Counted from the stretch's first letter, positions 19,712 through 28,516 are shown. The stretch is 64,000 nucleotides of DNA from Roseovarius nubinhibens ISM (GCF_000152625.1 NZ_CH724156.1:1124966-1188965), one strand, 5' to 3'. Translations and numbers: made by a program. The notes: a model not told the origin generated them from the sequence alone.

Positions 19712-21250
19712 TCAGGCGTCGAGCAGCGGCAGCTCGACGCCGCAGGCACGGACGAGCTCCGCCTCGGCGACAAGCCGGGACGCGGTTTCAAGATCGGGCG
19801 CGAGGTAACGGTCCTCGGCCAGGGTCGGGATGGTGTCACGCAGCCGCGCGAGAACCTTCTGCAACGGCGCGCTCGTCTCCAGAGGCGCGCGGAACTCGAT
19901 GCCCTGCGCCGCGCAGAGAACCTCGACCCCGAGGATGCGCTGCAGGTTCTGCGCCATCCGCGTCAGGCGTCGCGCGCCATGGGCCGCCATGCTGACATGG
20001 TCCTCCTGGTTGGCGCTGGTCGGCGTGCTGTCGGTGACGCAAGGATTGGCCAGATGCTTGTTCTCGCTCATCAGCGCAGCAGTCGTCACCTCGGCAATCA
20101 TAAAGCCCGAGTTGAGCCCCGGATCAGGCGTCAGGAAGGGCGGCAGATCATGGCTCAGCGTCGGATCGACCATGAGCGCAATGCGCCGCTGCGAAATCGC
20201 CCCGATCTCCGACAGCGCCAGCGCGATCATATCGGCGGCAAAGCCCACCGGCTCGGCATGGAAATTGCCACCCGACACGATGAGATCGGCATCGCGCAGC
20301 ACCAGCGGGTTGTCGGTCGCCGCATTGGCCTCGGTCACGAGGGTCTGCGCCGCCTGACGCAGCACATCCATCGCCGCCCCGGTCACCTGCGGCTGACAGC
20401 GGATGCAATAGGGGTCCTGCACCCGCGCATCATCCTCGCGGTGGCTCTCGCGGATCACCGACCCGTCGAGCACCCGGCTCATCGCCTCGGCCGCCTCGAT
20501 CTGGCCGCGATGGCCGCGCAGGCTGTGGATTTCCGGCTGCAAGGGCGCGGTCGAGCCCATGATCGCATCCGTCGACATAGCCGAGATGAGCAGCGCATTC
20601 TGCGCCGCCCGCCACGCCTCGAACAGCCCCGCCAGCGCGAAGGCCGTGGAAAACTGCGTCCCGTTGATGAGCGCCAGCCCCTCCTTGGCGCCAAGCTCGA
20701 CCGGGACCAGCCCCGCCGCCGCCAGCGCCTCGGCCCCGGGCATCACCCGGCCCTCATATTCGGCCTCGCCCGCGCCCATCATCACCGCCGCCATATGCGC
20801 CAGCGGTGCCAGATCGCCCGACGCACCGACCGAGCCTTGCGCCGGGATCACCGGCGTCACACCGCGCGCCAGCATCTCTTCGAGCAGGTCGATCAGCTCG
20901 CCCCGCACCCCCGAGGCTCCACGCCCGAGGCTCAGCAGCTTGAGCGCCATCATCAGCCGCGCCATGCGCACCGGCACCGGCTCGCCCACGCCACAGCAAT
21001 GGCTGAGGATCAGGTTGCGCTGCAATGTCGCCGTATCCTTGGGCGCGATCTTGACCGAGGCCAGCTTGCCAAAGCCGGTGTTGACCCCATAGACCGCCTC
21101 ATTGCCCGCCGCCGCCCGGGCAATCCGCCGCGCCGCCTCTTCGATATCGGGCCGGCACGCCGGGTCGAGCCGCAGCCCCGCGCCCTCCCAATAGAGCGCC
21201 GCCAGATCGTCGAGCCGGGCCGCGCCCGGCATCACCACCAGTTCCGTCAT
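19712..21250 (-). CDS. hutH: histidine ammonia-lyase
   Basis: A 512-residue enzyme that deaminates L-histidine to urocanate. The active-site MIO cofactor forms from the Ala-Ser-Gly triad in [15 protein letters not shown] near residue 143. Other family motifs are [10 protein letters not shown] near 54 and [14 protein letters not shown] near 413. Its start overlaps the hutI stop by four bases (ATGA), so the two are translationally coupled. Confidence 0.97.
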   Translation of the reverse strand: MTELVVMPGAARLDDLAALYWEGAGLRLDPACRPDIEEAARRIARAAAGNEAVYGVNTGFGKLASVKIAPKDTATLQRNLILSHCCGVGEPVPVRMARLMMALKLLSLGRGASGVRGELIDLLEEMLARGVTPVIPAQGSVGASGDLAPLAHMAAVMMGAGEAEYEGRVMPGAEALAAAGLVPVELGAKEGLALINGTQFSTAFALAGLFEAWRAAQNALLISAMSTDAIMGSTAPLQPEIHSLRGHRGQIEAAEAMSRVLDGSVIRESHREDDARVQDPYCIRCQPQVTGAAMDVLRQAAQTLVTEANAATDNPLVLRDADLIVSGGNFHAEPVGFAADMIALALSEIGAISQRRIALMVDPTLSHDLPPFLTPDPGLNSGFMIAEVTTAALMSENKHLANPCVTDSTPTSANQEDHVSMAAHGARRLTRMAQNLQRILGVEVLCAAQGIEFRAPLETSAPLQKVLARLRDTIPTLAEDRYLAPDLETASRLVAEAELVRACGVELPLLDA

Positions 21251-22449
21251 ATCTGACCTCCGAAAATACGTTTGTAGAGCGGGTTGAACCCGATGCGATA
21301 GGCAAGCTCAGCAGGCTCCGCCACGTCCCAGACCGCAAGGTCCGCCCGCTGCCCCGCCGCGATCTGACCGCGATCCTTGAGGCCGAGCGCCGCCGCGCCC
21401 TCGCGGGTCACCCCCGCGAGCGCCTCTTCCGGCGTCATGCGAAACAGGGTGCAGCCCATGTTCATCGTCAGTAACAGCGAGGTGAGCGGCGACGAGCCCG
21501 GGTTGCAATCGCTGGCAAGCGCCATCGGCACGCCCGCCCGGCGCAGCGCCGCCACCGGCGGCATCTGCGTCTCGCGCAGCGTATAGAACGCGCCCGGCAG
21601 CAGCACCGCAACAGTGCCCGCCCCGGCCATGGCATCGACCCCGGCCTGATCGAGATATTCGATATGATCCGCCGAGAGCGCGCCATAGTGCGCCGCCAGT
21701 TGCGCGCCGCCGAGATTGCTCAGCTGCTCGGCATGGAGCTTGACCGGCAGGCCAAGCTCACGCGCCACGTCAAACACCCGCGCGATCTGCTCGGGCGCAA
21801 AGGCGATGCCCTCGCAGAACCCGTCGACCGCATCGACAAGCCCCTCACCATGGGCCGCCCGCAACGCCGGGATGCAGACCGTATCGATATAGTTATCGGG
21901 ATCATTCTTGTGGCTCTCGGGCACCGCATGGGCCCCAAGGAACGTCGTCACCACGGTGAGCGGCCGCAGTTCGCCAATCCGCCGCGCCACCCGCAGCATC
22001 CGCAGCTCGGTCTCCTGGTCGAGCCCATAGCCCGACTTGATCTCTAGCGTGGTCACCCCTTCGGCGATAAGGGCATCGACACGCCCCAGCGCATCGGCCA
22101 GCAGCGCCTCTTCCGAAGCCTCGCGCGTCGCCCGCACCGTCGATACGATGCCGCCGCCCGCCCGCGCCACCTCTTCATAGCTCGCGCCATTGAGCCGCAT
22201 CTCGAACTCGCGCGCCCGGTTGCCGCCAAAGACCACATGGCTGTGACAATCCACCAACCCCGGCGTCACCAACCGCCCGCCAAGCCGCGTCTCGGCCCAG
22301 CCCGCATAGCGCTCGGGCAGATCGCCCCGCGCCCCGGCCCAGACGATCTCATCGCCCTCGATGGCAATCGCGCCCTCGGGGATCAGCCCATAGGCCCCCG
22401 CGCCCGCCAAACTGGCGAGCTTCAGCTCGGTGAGAATGTGATTGCCCAT
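21247..22449 (-). CDS. hutI: imidazolonepropionase
   Basis: A 400-residue metal-dependent amidohydrolase that opens imidazolonepropionate to N-formimino-L-glutamate, the third step of histidine use. Metal ligands are visible in [13 protein letters not shown] near residue 64 (HxH), in the downstream KLHAEQL segment near 238, and in [12 protein letters not shown] near 312. It is the first gene of the operon, so the operator-like dyad at 22518-22535 lies about 70 bases before its start. Confidence 0.96.
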   Translation of the reverse strand: MGNHILTELKLASLAGAGAYGLIPEGAIAIEGDEIVWAGARGDLPERYAGWAETRLGGRLVTPGLVDCHSHVVFGGNRAREFEMRLNGASYEEVARAGGGIVSTVRATREASEEALLADALGRVDALIAEGVTTLEIKSGYGLDQETELRMLRVARRIGELRPLTVVTTFLGAHAVPESHKNDPDNYIDTVCIPALRAAHGEGLVDAVDGFCEGIAFAPEQIARVFDVARELGLPVKLHAEQLSNLGGAQLAAHYGALSADHIEYLDQAGVDAMAGAGTVAVLLPGAFYTLRETQMPPVAALRRAGVPMALASDCNPGSSPLTSLLLTMNMGCTLFRMTPEEALAGVTREGAAALGLKDRGQIAAGQRADLAVWDVAEPAELAYRIGFNPLYKRIFGGQI

Positions 22450-22517
22450 GACATGCTCCGCGTTGTGGTGATCTGAGGTGACTCGTCTCTTCGCCAGAAG
22501 TTCTACCCGGTTTTTTC

Positions 22518-22535
22518 ATTATGTCCATACATAAT
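22518..22535. promoter_or_regulatory. perfect dyad ATTATGT-N4-ACATAAT, HutC/GntR-type operator candidate
   Basis: The 7-bp arms are exact inverted repeats. The core TGTCCATACA fits the GT-N4-AC layout recognised by GntR-family repressors, the family of HutC. It lies just upstream of hutI in the hutI/zinT divergent spacer. Confidence 0.6.
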
Positions 22536-22636
22536 AATGCGAGGGGCAGCCATAACCCGCATTTTCGCCGCAGCCCCGGTGCCGAGCCCCCGCAATCCGC
22601 TTGCCCTCCGGCCCACCGCGCCCTATGGATCGCTAC

Positions 22637-22649
22637 GTTATATCATAAC
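22637..22649. promoter_or_regulatory. Zur-type box upstream of zinT
   Basis: The sequence GTTATATCATAAC is a near-perfect dyad matching the core of proteobacterial Zur boxes (GTTATA-N-TATAAC in E. coli). It ends 16 bases before the zinT start codon, where a bound repressor would block transcription or translation initiation. Confidence 0.7.
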
Positions 22650-22665
22650 TACTTTTGGAGACCCC

Positions 22666-23352
22666 ATGCCCCGCACATCCCCCCTCACCGCTCTCACGCT
22701 GGCCGCAGCACTTGCCCTCTCAACCACCCCAGCGCTCGCCGGCTCCAAATCCTCGGATCACGGCCACAGTCATTCCCATGACGATCACGCCCACGACCAC
22801 GCCAAGGACGACGAGGCCAAGGCGATCTATAAGGGCTATTTCGACGACGCCGACATCGCGCCCCGCCCGCTCTCTGACTGGCAGGGCGAGTGGCAATCGC
22901 TCTACCCCTATCTGCAGGATGGCACGCTCGACCCGGTGATGGCCCGCAAGGCCGAGAGCGGCGACAAATCCGCCGCCGATTACCGCGCCTATTACGACAC
23001 CGGCTACGCCACCGATGTCGACCGGATCACCATCGCGGGCGACACCGTGACCTTCACCAGCGCAAGCGCGACCCTCACCGGCACCTATGCCAGCGACGGC
23101 TATGAAATCCTGACCTATGCCAAGGGCAACCGCGGCGTCCGCTACATCTTTGCCAAGACCGATGGCGACGCCGACGCGCCTGCCTATATCCAGTTCAGCG
23201 ACCACCGCATCGCGCCCGAGCCCGCCGATCACTATCACCTCTACTGGGGCAATGACCGCGCGGCCCTGCTCGACGAAGTGACCAACTGGCCGACCTACTA
23301 CCCCGCCGCCCTCAGCGGCGCCGCCATCGTGGCCGAAATGCTCGCCCACTGA
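22666..23352 (+). CDS. zinT: periplasmic zinc-binding protein ZinT
   Basis: A 228-residue protein with a signal peptide (about 24 residues), a histidine-rich stretch (DHGHSHSHDDHAHDH) and a ZinT/YodA lipocalin-like domain. The conserved metal-binding end is visible as FSDHRIAPEPADHYHLYWGND. ZinT is induced by zinc starvation and helps ZnuA capture periplasmic zinc. The start at 22666 has GGAG seven bases upstream and gives a clean signal peptide. A Zur-type box lies immediately upstream; znuABC is not in this window. Confidence 0.92.
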   Translation: MPRTSPLTALTLAAALALSTTPALAGSKSSDHGHSHSHDDHAHDHAKDDEAKAIYKGYFDDADIAPRPLSDWQGEWQSLYPYLQDGTLDPVMARKAESGDKSAADYRAYYDTGYATDVDRITIAGDTVTFTSASATLTGTYASDGYEILTYAKGNRGVRYIFAKTDGDADAPAYIQFSDHRIAPEPADHYHLYWGNDRAALLDEVTNWPTYYPAALSGAAIVAEMLAH

Positions 23353-23358
23353 CCCTCC

Positions 23359-23381
23359 GCGCGGGCCCTCCCGGCCCGCGC
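23359..23381 (+). terminator. GC-rich hairpin after zinT
   Basis: A 9-bp stem GCGCGGGCC/GGCCCGCGC (23359-23367 with 23373-23381) starts a few bases after the zinT stop. It is followed by a C tract rather than T residues, so it may be a pause or mRNA-stabilising hairpin rather than a true terminator. Confidence 0.4.
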
Positions 23382-23532
23382 CCCCCCCTGCGCCCCCTTG
23401 CGCCTCCCTCTGGCCCGCGCCTGCCCCAAACTTGACAAACACAGCGGCAAAAGCGTCGAATGCCCCCATTAGGTTAAAGAATTGGCCGCGTGCTTTTTCA
23501 GGCCATTGAGTTTTTCAATAGAGCATTGACCC

Positions 23533-24156
23533 GTGGATATATTTTTCTACTGTCTCATAGTCGTCGGGATCTTCGCCTTCGGCAAACGCGGCCGACGCAG
23601 ACGGCACCGCCCGCCACCCCGCGTCACACGACCCGAGCGGTCCCGATCCCCCAGACCACCCAGAGCCCCCCGGGCACCGCGCGCGCCCAGACCCGTAGAA
23701 CCTCCCCCCTTCGACACCACCACCGCCGCTCCCGCGCCACAACTCACCTGCCTCACCGGCCCCGCCCGCATCATCGACGGCGATTCCATCGTCATCCGCA
23801 AAACCCAGATCCGCCTCTTCGGCATCGACGCCCCCGAGATCAATCACCCCTACGGGCAAAAGGCCAAATGGGCGCTCGTCCGCCTCTGCAAAGGTCAGGC
23901 CATCCGCGCCGAAATCCTCGAGACCGACACCCACGGCCGCACCGTCGCCAAATGCTACCTCGAAGACGGCCGCGACCTCTCCTGCGAAATGGTGAAACTG
24001 GGACTGGCCATCGACTGGCCCAAATTCTCCGGCGGCAGATACCGCCACCTCGAACCCCCCGACGCCCGAAAAAAGATGTGGCTCGCCGACGCCCGCCAAA
24101 AAGGCCACATGCATGTCTGGGCCAAATTCGAAGCCCGGAAAGACCAATCACCCTGA
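23533..24156 (+). CDS. thermonuclease (SNase-like) family protein with N-terminal anchor
   Basis: A 207-residue protein. Residues 1-17 form a hydrophobic anchor or signal segment, 18-60 an Arg/Pro-rich linker with repeated PRAPRAP units, and about 70-190 an SNase domain. Catalytic-type residues are visible in IIDGDSIVI (Asp), IRLFGIDAPE (Arg, Asp, Glu) and DTHGRTVAKCY (Arg), as in staphylococcal nuclease. It probably cuts nucleic acid outside the cytoplasm. Its role is otherwise unknown, and no partner gene is adjacent. Confidence 0.85.
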   Translation: MDIFFYCLIVVGIFAFGKRGRRRRHRPPPRVTRPERSRSPRPPRAPRAPRAPRPVEPPPFDTTTAAPAPQLTCLTGPARIIDGDSIVIRKTQIRLFGIDAPEINHPYGQKAKWALVRLCKGQAIRAEILETDTHGRTVAKCYLEDGRDLSCEMVKLGLAIDWPKFSGGRYRHLEPPDARKKMWLADARQKGHMHVWAKFEARKDQSP

Positions 24157-24197
24157 GGCACAGGCAAAGCCATTGATACACCCAACAGGAGGGACAG

Positions 24198-24419
24198 ATG
24201 TTCACGACTCTAGGCTATGTTGCGAGCTTCTTCGCATTGGGAATTGGCGTCGCGGCGATCGTCGGCGCCTTCATCGTGGCGCCCGACATGTTCGCCCCAG
24301 ACTTCGATCGCATGGACATGCGCCAATCCACCCTGTGGATGAGACAAGGCGCAACATTGATCTTCTTGGGACTGGTTCTCGGGGTACTCTGCGAAATCAG
24401 CGAAAAGGTTGAAAAGTAA
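24198..24419 (+). CDS. small two-helix membrane protein, unknown function
   Basis: A 73-residue protein with two predicted membrane helices (about 6-28 and 51-67) separated by a short Asp/Met/Arg-rich loop (DFDRMDMRQSTLWMRQ). A near-ideal ribosome site AGGAGGGACAG precedes the ATG, which supports it being a real gene. I do not recognise a family. It follows the nuclease gene by 41 bases in the same direction and is the last ordinary gene before the island remnant. Confidence 0.6.
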   Translation: MFTTLGYVASFFALGIGVAAIVGAFIVAPDMFAPDFDRMDMRQSTLWMRQGATLIFLGLVLGVLCEISEKVEK

Positions 24420-24519
24420 CCGTCGCCGCTCTTCCATCCAACCCGCTCGACCACCCTCTCCAGACCGGCGCACAATCCGAACGCCCAGACACACGCCCAC
24501 GCGTCAACAATCATCTAAA

Positions 24520-24924
24520 TGCTTGGAGTCGGTGGATGAAATCGTGACCCATCCGAAGTATTCTGTCATCCACTTTGCAACGGCGGTTGAACTGATCCTG
24601 AAAGCGCGACTGATGCGGGAGCATTAGACTCTTGTCGTGGAGCGCGCATCCGATGTCACATTGGACGATTTCCTGATGGGAAAGGCAAAGACCGTATCGC
24701 AGGCGGATGCGATCAAACGGTTGAAGAATGCTTGTGGCGAGAACATCCCATCGGATGCCGCTACCCAGTTTGGCAAGATCGCCGCGCATCGCAATCGCAT
24801 GATTCATTTCTTCCACGAGGCAGGGAGGAAAGAAGCCCAGATCGGCGGGGGCGATCTGGAACACAGCCACTATACCGGCTGCGAGTTCTGCGACGGGCAC
24901 GAGCGCTGGATGAAAGACGACTGA
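24520..24924 (+). pseudogene. HEPN-like protein gene interrupted by one in-frame TAG
   Basis: One continuous reading frame of about 135 codons is broken by TAG at 24625-24627. The left part ends VIHFATAVELILKARLMREH, and the right part resumes TLVVERASDVTLDDF and ends GHERWMKDD. Relatives that I recall have Trp at the broken position, so a single TGG-to-TAG change is the likely lesion. The right part keeps HRNRMIHFF (codons 24787-24813), an R-x4-H motif like that of HEPN ribonuclease domains. No clear start codon with a ribosome site is seen, so the 5' end may also be missing. Confidence 0.6.
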
Positions 24925-24957
24925 CTATCCTTGCGCCTAGCGCGCGGGATCGCAGGC

Positions 24958-25779
24958 TTATGCCCAGCCTTTCGAAGCGGGGTATCTTGTGCCCAGCATG
25001 TAGAGGCCCGAGTGAACGTCGATCATGCTCCATCCTGATCTGCCTTGGAGAAGTTCGGCCATCAGGGCGTTGTTCTCGTAAATCGAGCCGGGTTCAAAGG
25101 CTTCGTCGTCGAGTTCGTTCCCGGATGGAGGTGTTTTAAGAATCTTGGCTTTGTGCAGGATTTTCAGACCGTTGAAGATCGGACCACCTGGCGGCAACAT
25201 GACTTCACGATCGCTCAGAGTCGCCGCCAGTGCGGGCTTGGAGAACAGGGCCACCATGAACATCGCGGTTGCGTTCCAACTGCCGATATACTTCGGCCTG
25301 TCCATCGAAGGCGACACGAGCGGCGAAAGCCATCGTTCCTGCGCACGCCCAATCATCCGCAATTCGTCAGGCAGGGTCGCGGGCAGATTGACCCTTTGAA
25401 ACATCAGGTAGCCGCCGCGGAGCGACTGTTCGATGGGGGTCGGGCCACGTTCCAGGTGGAAGGCCGTTGCTACGCTCAATGCGGCGGGGTCTAGGTCGGT
25501 CAGCACCTCGATAGCGGCGGCGGTGAAGTCTTCGTCGATCTTCGCCAAATGTCCCCAGCCCAAGCCCACGGCAAAGCAGACGTGCCACGGGTTCGCGGAC
25601 GAAAACGTCTTCAGATGCTGCGAGATTTCATCGAAAGCCATCTTGTTCAGTGTCTTGCTGCCGTTATGCAGCAATTCCTGAACCTTGGTGCGCGCTGGTC
25701 CACCACCCGCGCCGCCGCCTTTAGCGCAGAGTTCGTTGAATTCGACCTGTACCGGGTTCAAAGGGTTTGCGATTTTCAT
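24958..25779 (-). CDS. unknown protein of the tRNA-Cys island
   Basis: A 273-residue protein with no signal peptide and one moderately hydrophobic stretch (WNATAMFMVALFSKPALAA near 168). The N-terminus has a Gly-rich patch (CAKGGGAGGGPARTK). I do not recognise a family. The start has AGGA eight bases upstream, and its ATG overlaps the stop of the upstream frame by four bases. Base composition is less GC-rich than the flanking core genes, which fits transfer. It converges with the broken HEPN-like gene. It could be the surviving cargo of a decayed integrative element. Confidence 0.6.
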   Translation of the reverse strand: MKIANPLNPVQVEFNELCAKGGGAGGGPARTKVQELLHNGSKTLNKMAFDEISQHLKTFSSANPWHVCFAVGLGWGHLAKIDEDFTAAAIEVLTDLDPAALSVATAFHLERGPTPIEQSLRGGYLMFQRVNLPATLPDELRMIGRAQERWLSPLVSPSMDRPKYIGSWNATAMFMVALFSKPALAATLSDREVMLPPGGPIFNGLKILHKAKILKTPPSGNELDDEAFEPGSIYENNALMAELLQGRSGWSMIDVHSGLYMLGTRYPASKGWA

Positions 25780-26063
25780 TTCGTTTTCCTACCCAAACCA
25801 CTCATTCCTGTTCGTTCAACAACGGCAGGCCGCTTTCGTTGAGTACCGTTGACGCCAACCCACGGAGTCCGTGGATCATAGTTCAAACGATACAGCCCGT
25901 AGAACATTGTGTTTTTCCTTGGTTCTCCCGTGGGATCGGGCTTCGCGCCATGGCACGTTACATCTGTGAGAGGCATGGGAATCTGTCCTGCGAGAGTGTG
26001 AGTATCCTTGTTTCCGAGAATACCCACATTCGATACCCACACAAGCTGGCTGCCCACAGTCAA
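25776..26063 (-). pseudogene. tyrosine-integrase N-terminal remnant next to tRNA-Cys
   Basis: A 95-codon frame opening with TTG behind an AGGA site. From the internal ATG at 25976 it reads MPLTDVTCHGAKPDPTGEPRK, which I recognise as the usual N-terminus of P4-type integrases (Arm-DNA-binding DUF4102 domain). The expected next block, a Gly-rich LSDGGGLYL-like strand, and everything after it are absent, and the frame ends after 45 unrelated codons. Its position, reading away from the 3' end of tRNA-Cys, is where such integrases sit. Most likely a deletion remnant; the alternative is a small unrelated gene coupled to the next one. Confidence 0.5.
26020..26041. repeat. direct repeat ATACCCACA, two copies 13 bases apart
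   Basis: Copies at 26020-26028 and 26033-26041 lie between the tRNA-Cys 3' end and the integrase-like start. Short direct repeats of this kind can be integrase arm-binding sites; the role here is inference. Confidence 0.45.
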
Positions 26064-26157
26064 TCTTGTTCCTGAAGATGGGCGGTAATCTAATTTCCAA
26101 TGAAATCAGTGGGCCTAATTTGCCCAGACTGCAAGAAATCTATCGGAAACGTGGTGA

Positions 26158-26231
26158 TGGAGGCGAGTACCGGAATCGAACCGGTGTACACGGATTTGCA
26201 ATCCGCTGCGTCACCACTCCGCCAACTCGCC
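26158..26231 (-). tRNA. tRNA-Cys (GCA)
   Basis: On the minus strand the 74-base sequence starts GGCGAGT and ends ACTCGCC-T-CCA, forming a 7-bp acceptor stem, with discriminator U and an encoded CCA at 26158-26160. The T arm has GGTTCGATTCC and the anticodon loop has TTGCAAA, giving anticodon GCA for cysteine. Its 3' end points at the island remnant to the left. Confidence 0.96.
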
Positions 26232-26310
26232 GTTCCGTCGTGGTGTCGGACGTTTAGGCGATTCCGGGGGCAGGCGCAATAGGCTCGCGCGGCGCGATCT
26301 GGCGGGACGT

Positions 26311-26368
26311 CACAGAGCTTCACGAGGCCTCACCGGACCGCACAGAGCCTCACCACAGGACACAGGGC
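26311..26368. repeat. degenerate short repeats CACAGAGC(C/T)TCAC
   Basis: CACAGAGCTTCAC at 26311 and CACAGAGCCTCAC at 26341, with shorter related units between and after them, lie in the spacer between tRNA-Cys and the TonB receptor gene end. They look like a decayed tandem repeat. Confidence 0.4.
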
Positions 26369-26405
26369 GGCACGGTATCCCACCGCGCCGCCCCGGGCCT
26401 TTGGA

Positions 26406-28412
26406 TCAGAAGCTCACCCGCGCTTCGATCTTGAACGACCGCCCCGGCTCGTTAAGCGGCACCACCGTGCCGAACTCCTGGCCATAGGTGGCGCGGCTCA
26501 CATATTCGGCATCGAAGAGATTGTTGACCTCGCCGCGGATGGTCACATTCTCCATCCCGCGCGGCTGATACTCGAGGAAGGCATTGACCACCTCATACCC
26601 ATCGAGAGGCTGCCCCGCCGTGCCGCTATAGGGGTCATAGCTCACTTCCGAGAACACCACCTGCGCATCGCCGCCAACCCGGAGCCCGGTGCCCGCGAAC
26701 TCATGCGCCACCGCCAGCGACAGGATCTGCCCGATCGGCGTGGTCAGATAGCGGCCAAGGTCGCTGTCGGCGGGCTGATCGTTGATCTCGGTGTCGATAT
26801 CCGCAAAGGCCAGCCGCGCAAAGCCTGCGCCCCAGCTATAGCCGACCGAGAGCTCATAGCCGCGCGTCTCGACATCGGAATAGAGATCCGCCCCGCCGCC
26901 ATAGCTCGGGGTGCGGGCATTCTCGATCTCGGTCTGAAAGAGCTTGGCCCGCAGGCTCCACGCCCCGAGCTCGGCCCCGAGCGCCACATAGATATTGTCC
27001 GCCTCCATGCTGCGCAGCCCCTCGGCCGGATAGGTCCAGCCCGGGTTGGCGATGTAATTCTCCGCCAGCGTCGGCCCCGCCCAGACATGCGAATAGCCCG
27101 CCGCCAGCGTCACCGCCTGGCTCAGGTCATATTCCCCCGAGAGATTGCCGGAAAATCCCGAACTGTCGCTGGTCGAGCCATCGACGCCCTCGAACCGGTG
27201 CCAGTCATGACGCCCGCCAAAGGACACCCGCGCCCGCTCGCTCAGATCGAACCGCGCCTGCACGAAAAGGCCGATGTTGCGCGCCGCCTCGCCGGTCTCG
27301 TAATTCCACGCCGGCGTGTCGAGGCTGCGATAGTCGATCCGCGCGCTGTCCTCGTAGAAATCGAGCCCCACGTCGACCGTCCCGGACCCGAGGCTGAACT
27401 GGTTGCTGATCTCGCCATTGAGACTGTCGGTCATGCCATAGGTGGTCTCATTCACCAGCGCATTCGGATAGTCGATCGTCGCCAGATCGGTCACCGAATA
27501 GGCGATGCGCGCCGTCGGGTTCCAGAACTCACTCGGCTGCGTCGTGCTGTAGCTGAGCACCACATTCTGCCGGTCGAGATCATAGCGCCGCGTGGCGGGC
27601 ACCGGACGGCCCGCGGTGATCGCCGACAGGTTGCCGCGATAGGGCCGCGCGTCGTCGTCATTGACCCGCTCATACGAGAGCTCGATCCGGTGGCCGCTCT
27701 CCGCCTCATAGGCGATCTTCACCAACCCGCTGAGCAGATCGGTGCCGGAGGCGAGAATATCGTTGCCGCCGCCATCTTCGCGGTCGCCGCCGGTGGCATA
27801 TTTGAGATAGCCCAGCGCCTCGAACCCGCCTTGGCGGCCAAAGACACTGGCGGCATTGGTGAAGATATTGCCGTTGCTCTCATAGCTGCTGCTGAGAAAC
27901 CCTCCGAAATCATCGCCCTCGGTCAGCATATCGCCCACATCCCGCGTCTCATAGGCGATGGAGCCCGCCATCGCCCCCGGCCCCGCATCCGCCGGGGCCA
28001 CACCGGGCGCCACCCGCACGGATTTGAGCAGCGCCGGATCGATGAGCGTCGTCGCATTGTGGTGAAAGATCTTGTTGTTCTGACGGCTGCCATCGACGGT
28101 CACGGCCAGGTTGGTCTCTTCGACCCCGTTGACATAGACCTTTTGCGACATCGGGATCGACGATCCCACCTGCACCGTCGGCTCGCCCTTGAACAGATCC
28201 TGAAGATCGGCGGGCTGAATGCGGTTCAAATCCTCGGCCGTGACCTCGACATCCTTGCCCTCACCGGCCTCTTTCGCCCCCGCCTCGAGAACAATCGTCC
28301 CGAGCTCAAACTCGCCCGCCGCCTGGCCCCAGGCCGTCCCCGCAGAAATCCCCGCAGAAAACCCAGTAGATACCCCGGCGCTCAGCGCCAGAATGGAAAC
28401 CCCAAATCGCAT
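26406..28412 (-). CDS. TonB-dependent outer-membrane receptor
   Basis: A 668-residue protein with a signal peptide ending near AWGQA, a plug domain (IQPADLQDLFKGEPTVQVG, then VYVNGVEETNLAVTVDG and a GAMAGSIAYETRD segment) and a 22-strand barrel region ending in the expected C-terminal Phe (FKIEARVSF). The plug resembles heme or iron-complex receptors of alphaproteobacteria. No heme- or siderophore-transport genes, TonB or regulator lie beside it, and I see no convincing Fur, Irr or Zur box upstream. The ligand is therefore undetermined. Confidence 0.88.
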   Translation of the reverse strand: MRFGVSILALSAGVSTGFSAGISAGTAWGQAAGEFELGTIVLEAGAKEAGEGKDVEVTAEDLNRIQPADLQDLFKGEPTVQVGSSIPMSQKVYVNGVEETNLAVTVDGSRQNNKIFHHNATTLIDPALLKSVRVAPGVAPADAGPGAMAGSIAYETRDVGDMLTEGDDFGGFLSSSYESNGNIFTNAASVFGRQGGFEALGYLKYATGGDREDGGGNDILASGTDLLSGLVKIAYEAESGHRIELSYERVNDDDARPYRGNLSAITAGRPVPATRRYDLDRQNVVLSYSTTQPSEFWNPTARIAYSVTDLATIDYPNALVNETTYGMTDSLNGEISNQFSLGSGTVDVGLDFYEDSARIDYRSLDTPAWNYETGEAARNIGLFVQARFDLSERARVSFGGRHDWHRFEGVDGSTSDSSGFSGNLSGEYDLSQAVTLAAGYSHVWAGPTLAENYIANPGWTYPAEGLRSMEADNIYVALGAELGAWSLRAKLFQTEIENARTPSYGGGADLYSDVETRGYELSVGYSWGAGFARLAFADIDTEINDQPADSDLGRYLTTPIGQILSLAVAHEFAGTGLRVGGDAQVVFSEVSYDPYSGTAGQPLDGYEVVNAFLEYQPRGMENVTIRGEVNNLFDAEYVSRATYGQEFGTVVPLNEPGRSFKIEARVSF

Positions 28413-28516
28413 GGTCTTACCCCTCGCAGAAAATATGATTGCGAGTGGCTAGGGTGTCTCTGTCCTGGCTGCCTTTGGCGGCCAACCATCATTCCTGAGG
28501 CAAAAAGTCAAGTTCT

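Noticed and set aside
24409..24519. First 37 codons of the frame leading into the broken HEPN-like gene
   Set aside because: They overlap the end of the small membrane-protein gene, are Arg/Pro/Ser-rich and lack a ribosome site, so I start the pseudogene at 24520.
24625..24627. Programmed amber readthrough or pyrrolysine-type recoding
   Set aside because: No recoding element or special tRNA is visible, and the context is a decaying island. A plain nonsense mutation is simpler.
25876..26100. 74-codon minus-strand frame with an ATG at 26100
   Set aside because: It overlaps the integrase-like frame in another phase, has no family similarity and a composition typical of a shadow.
28413..28516. 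Fur, Irr or Zur box upstream of the TonB receptor or in the dacB spacer
   Set aside because: No convincing dyad matching any of these consensus sequences could be found.
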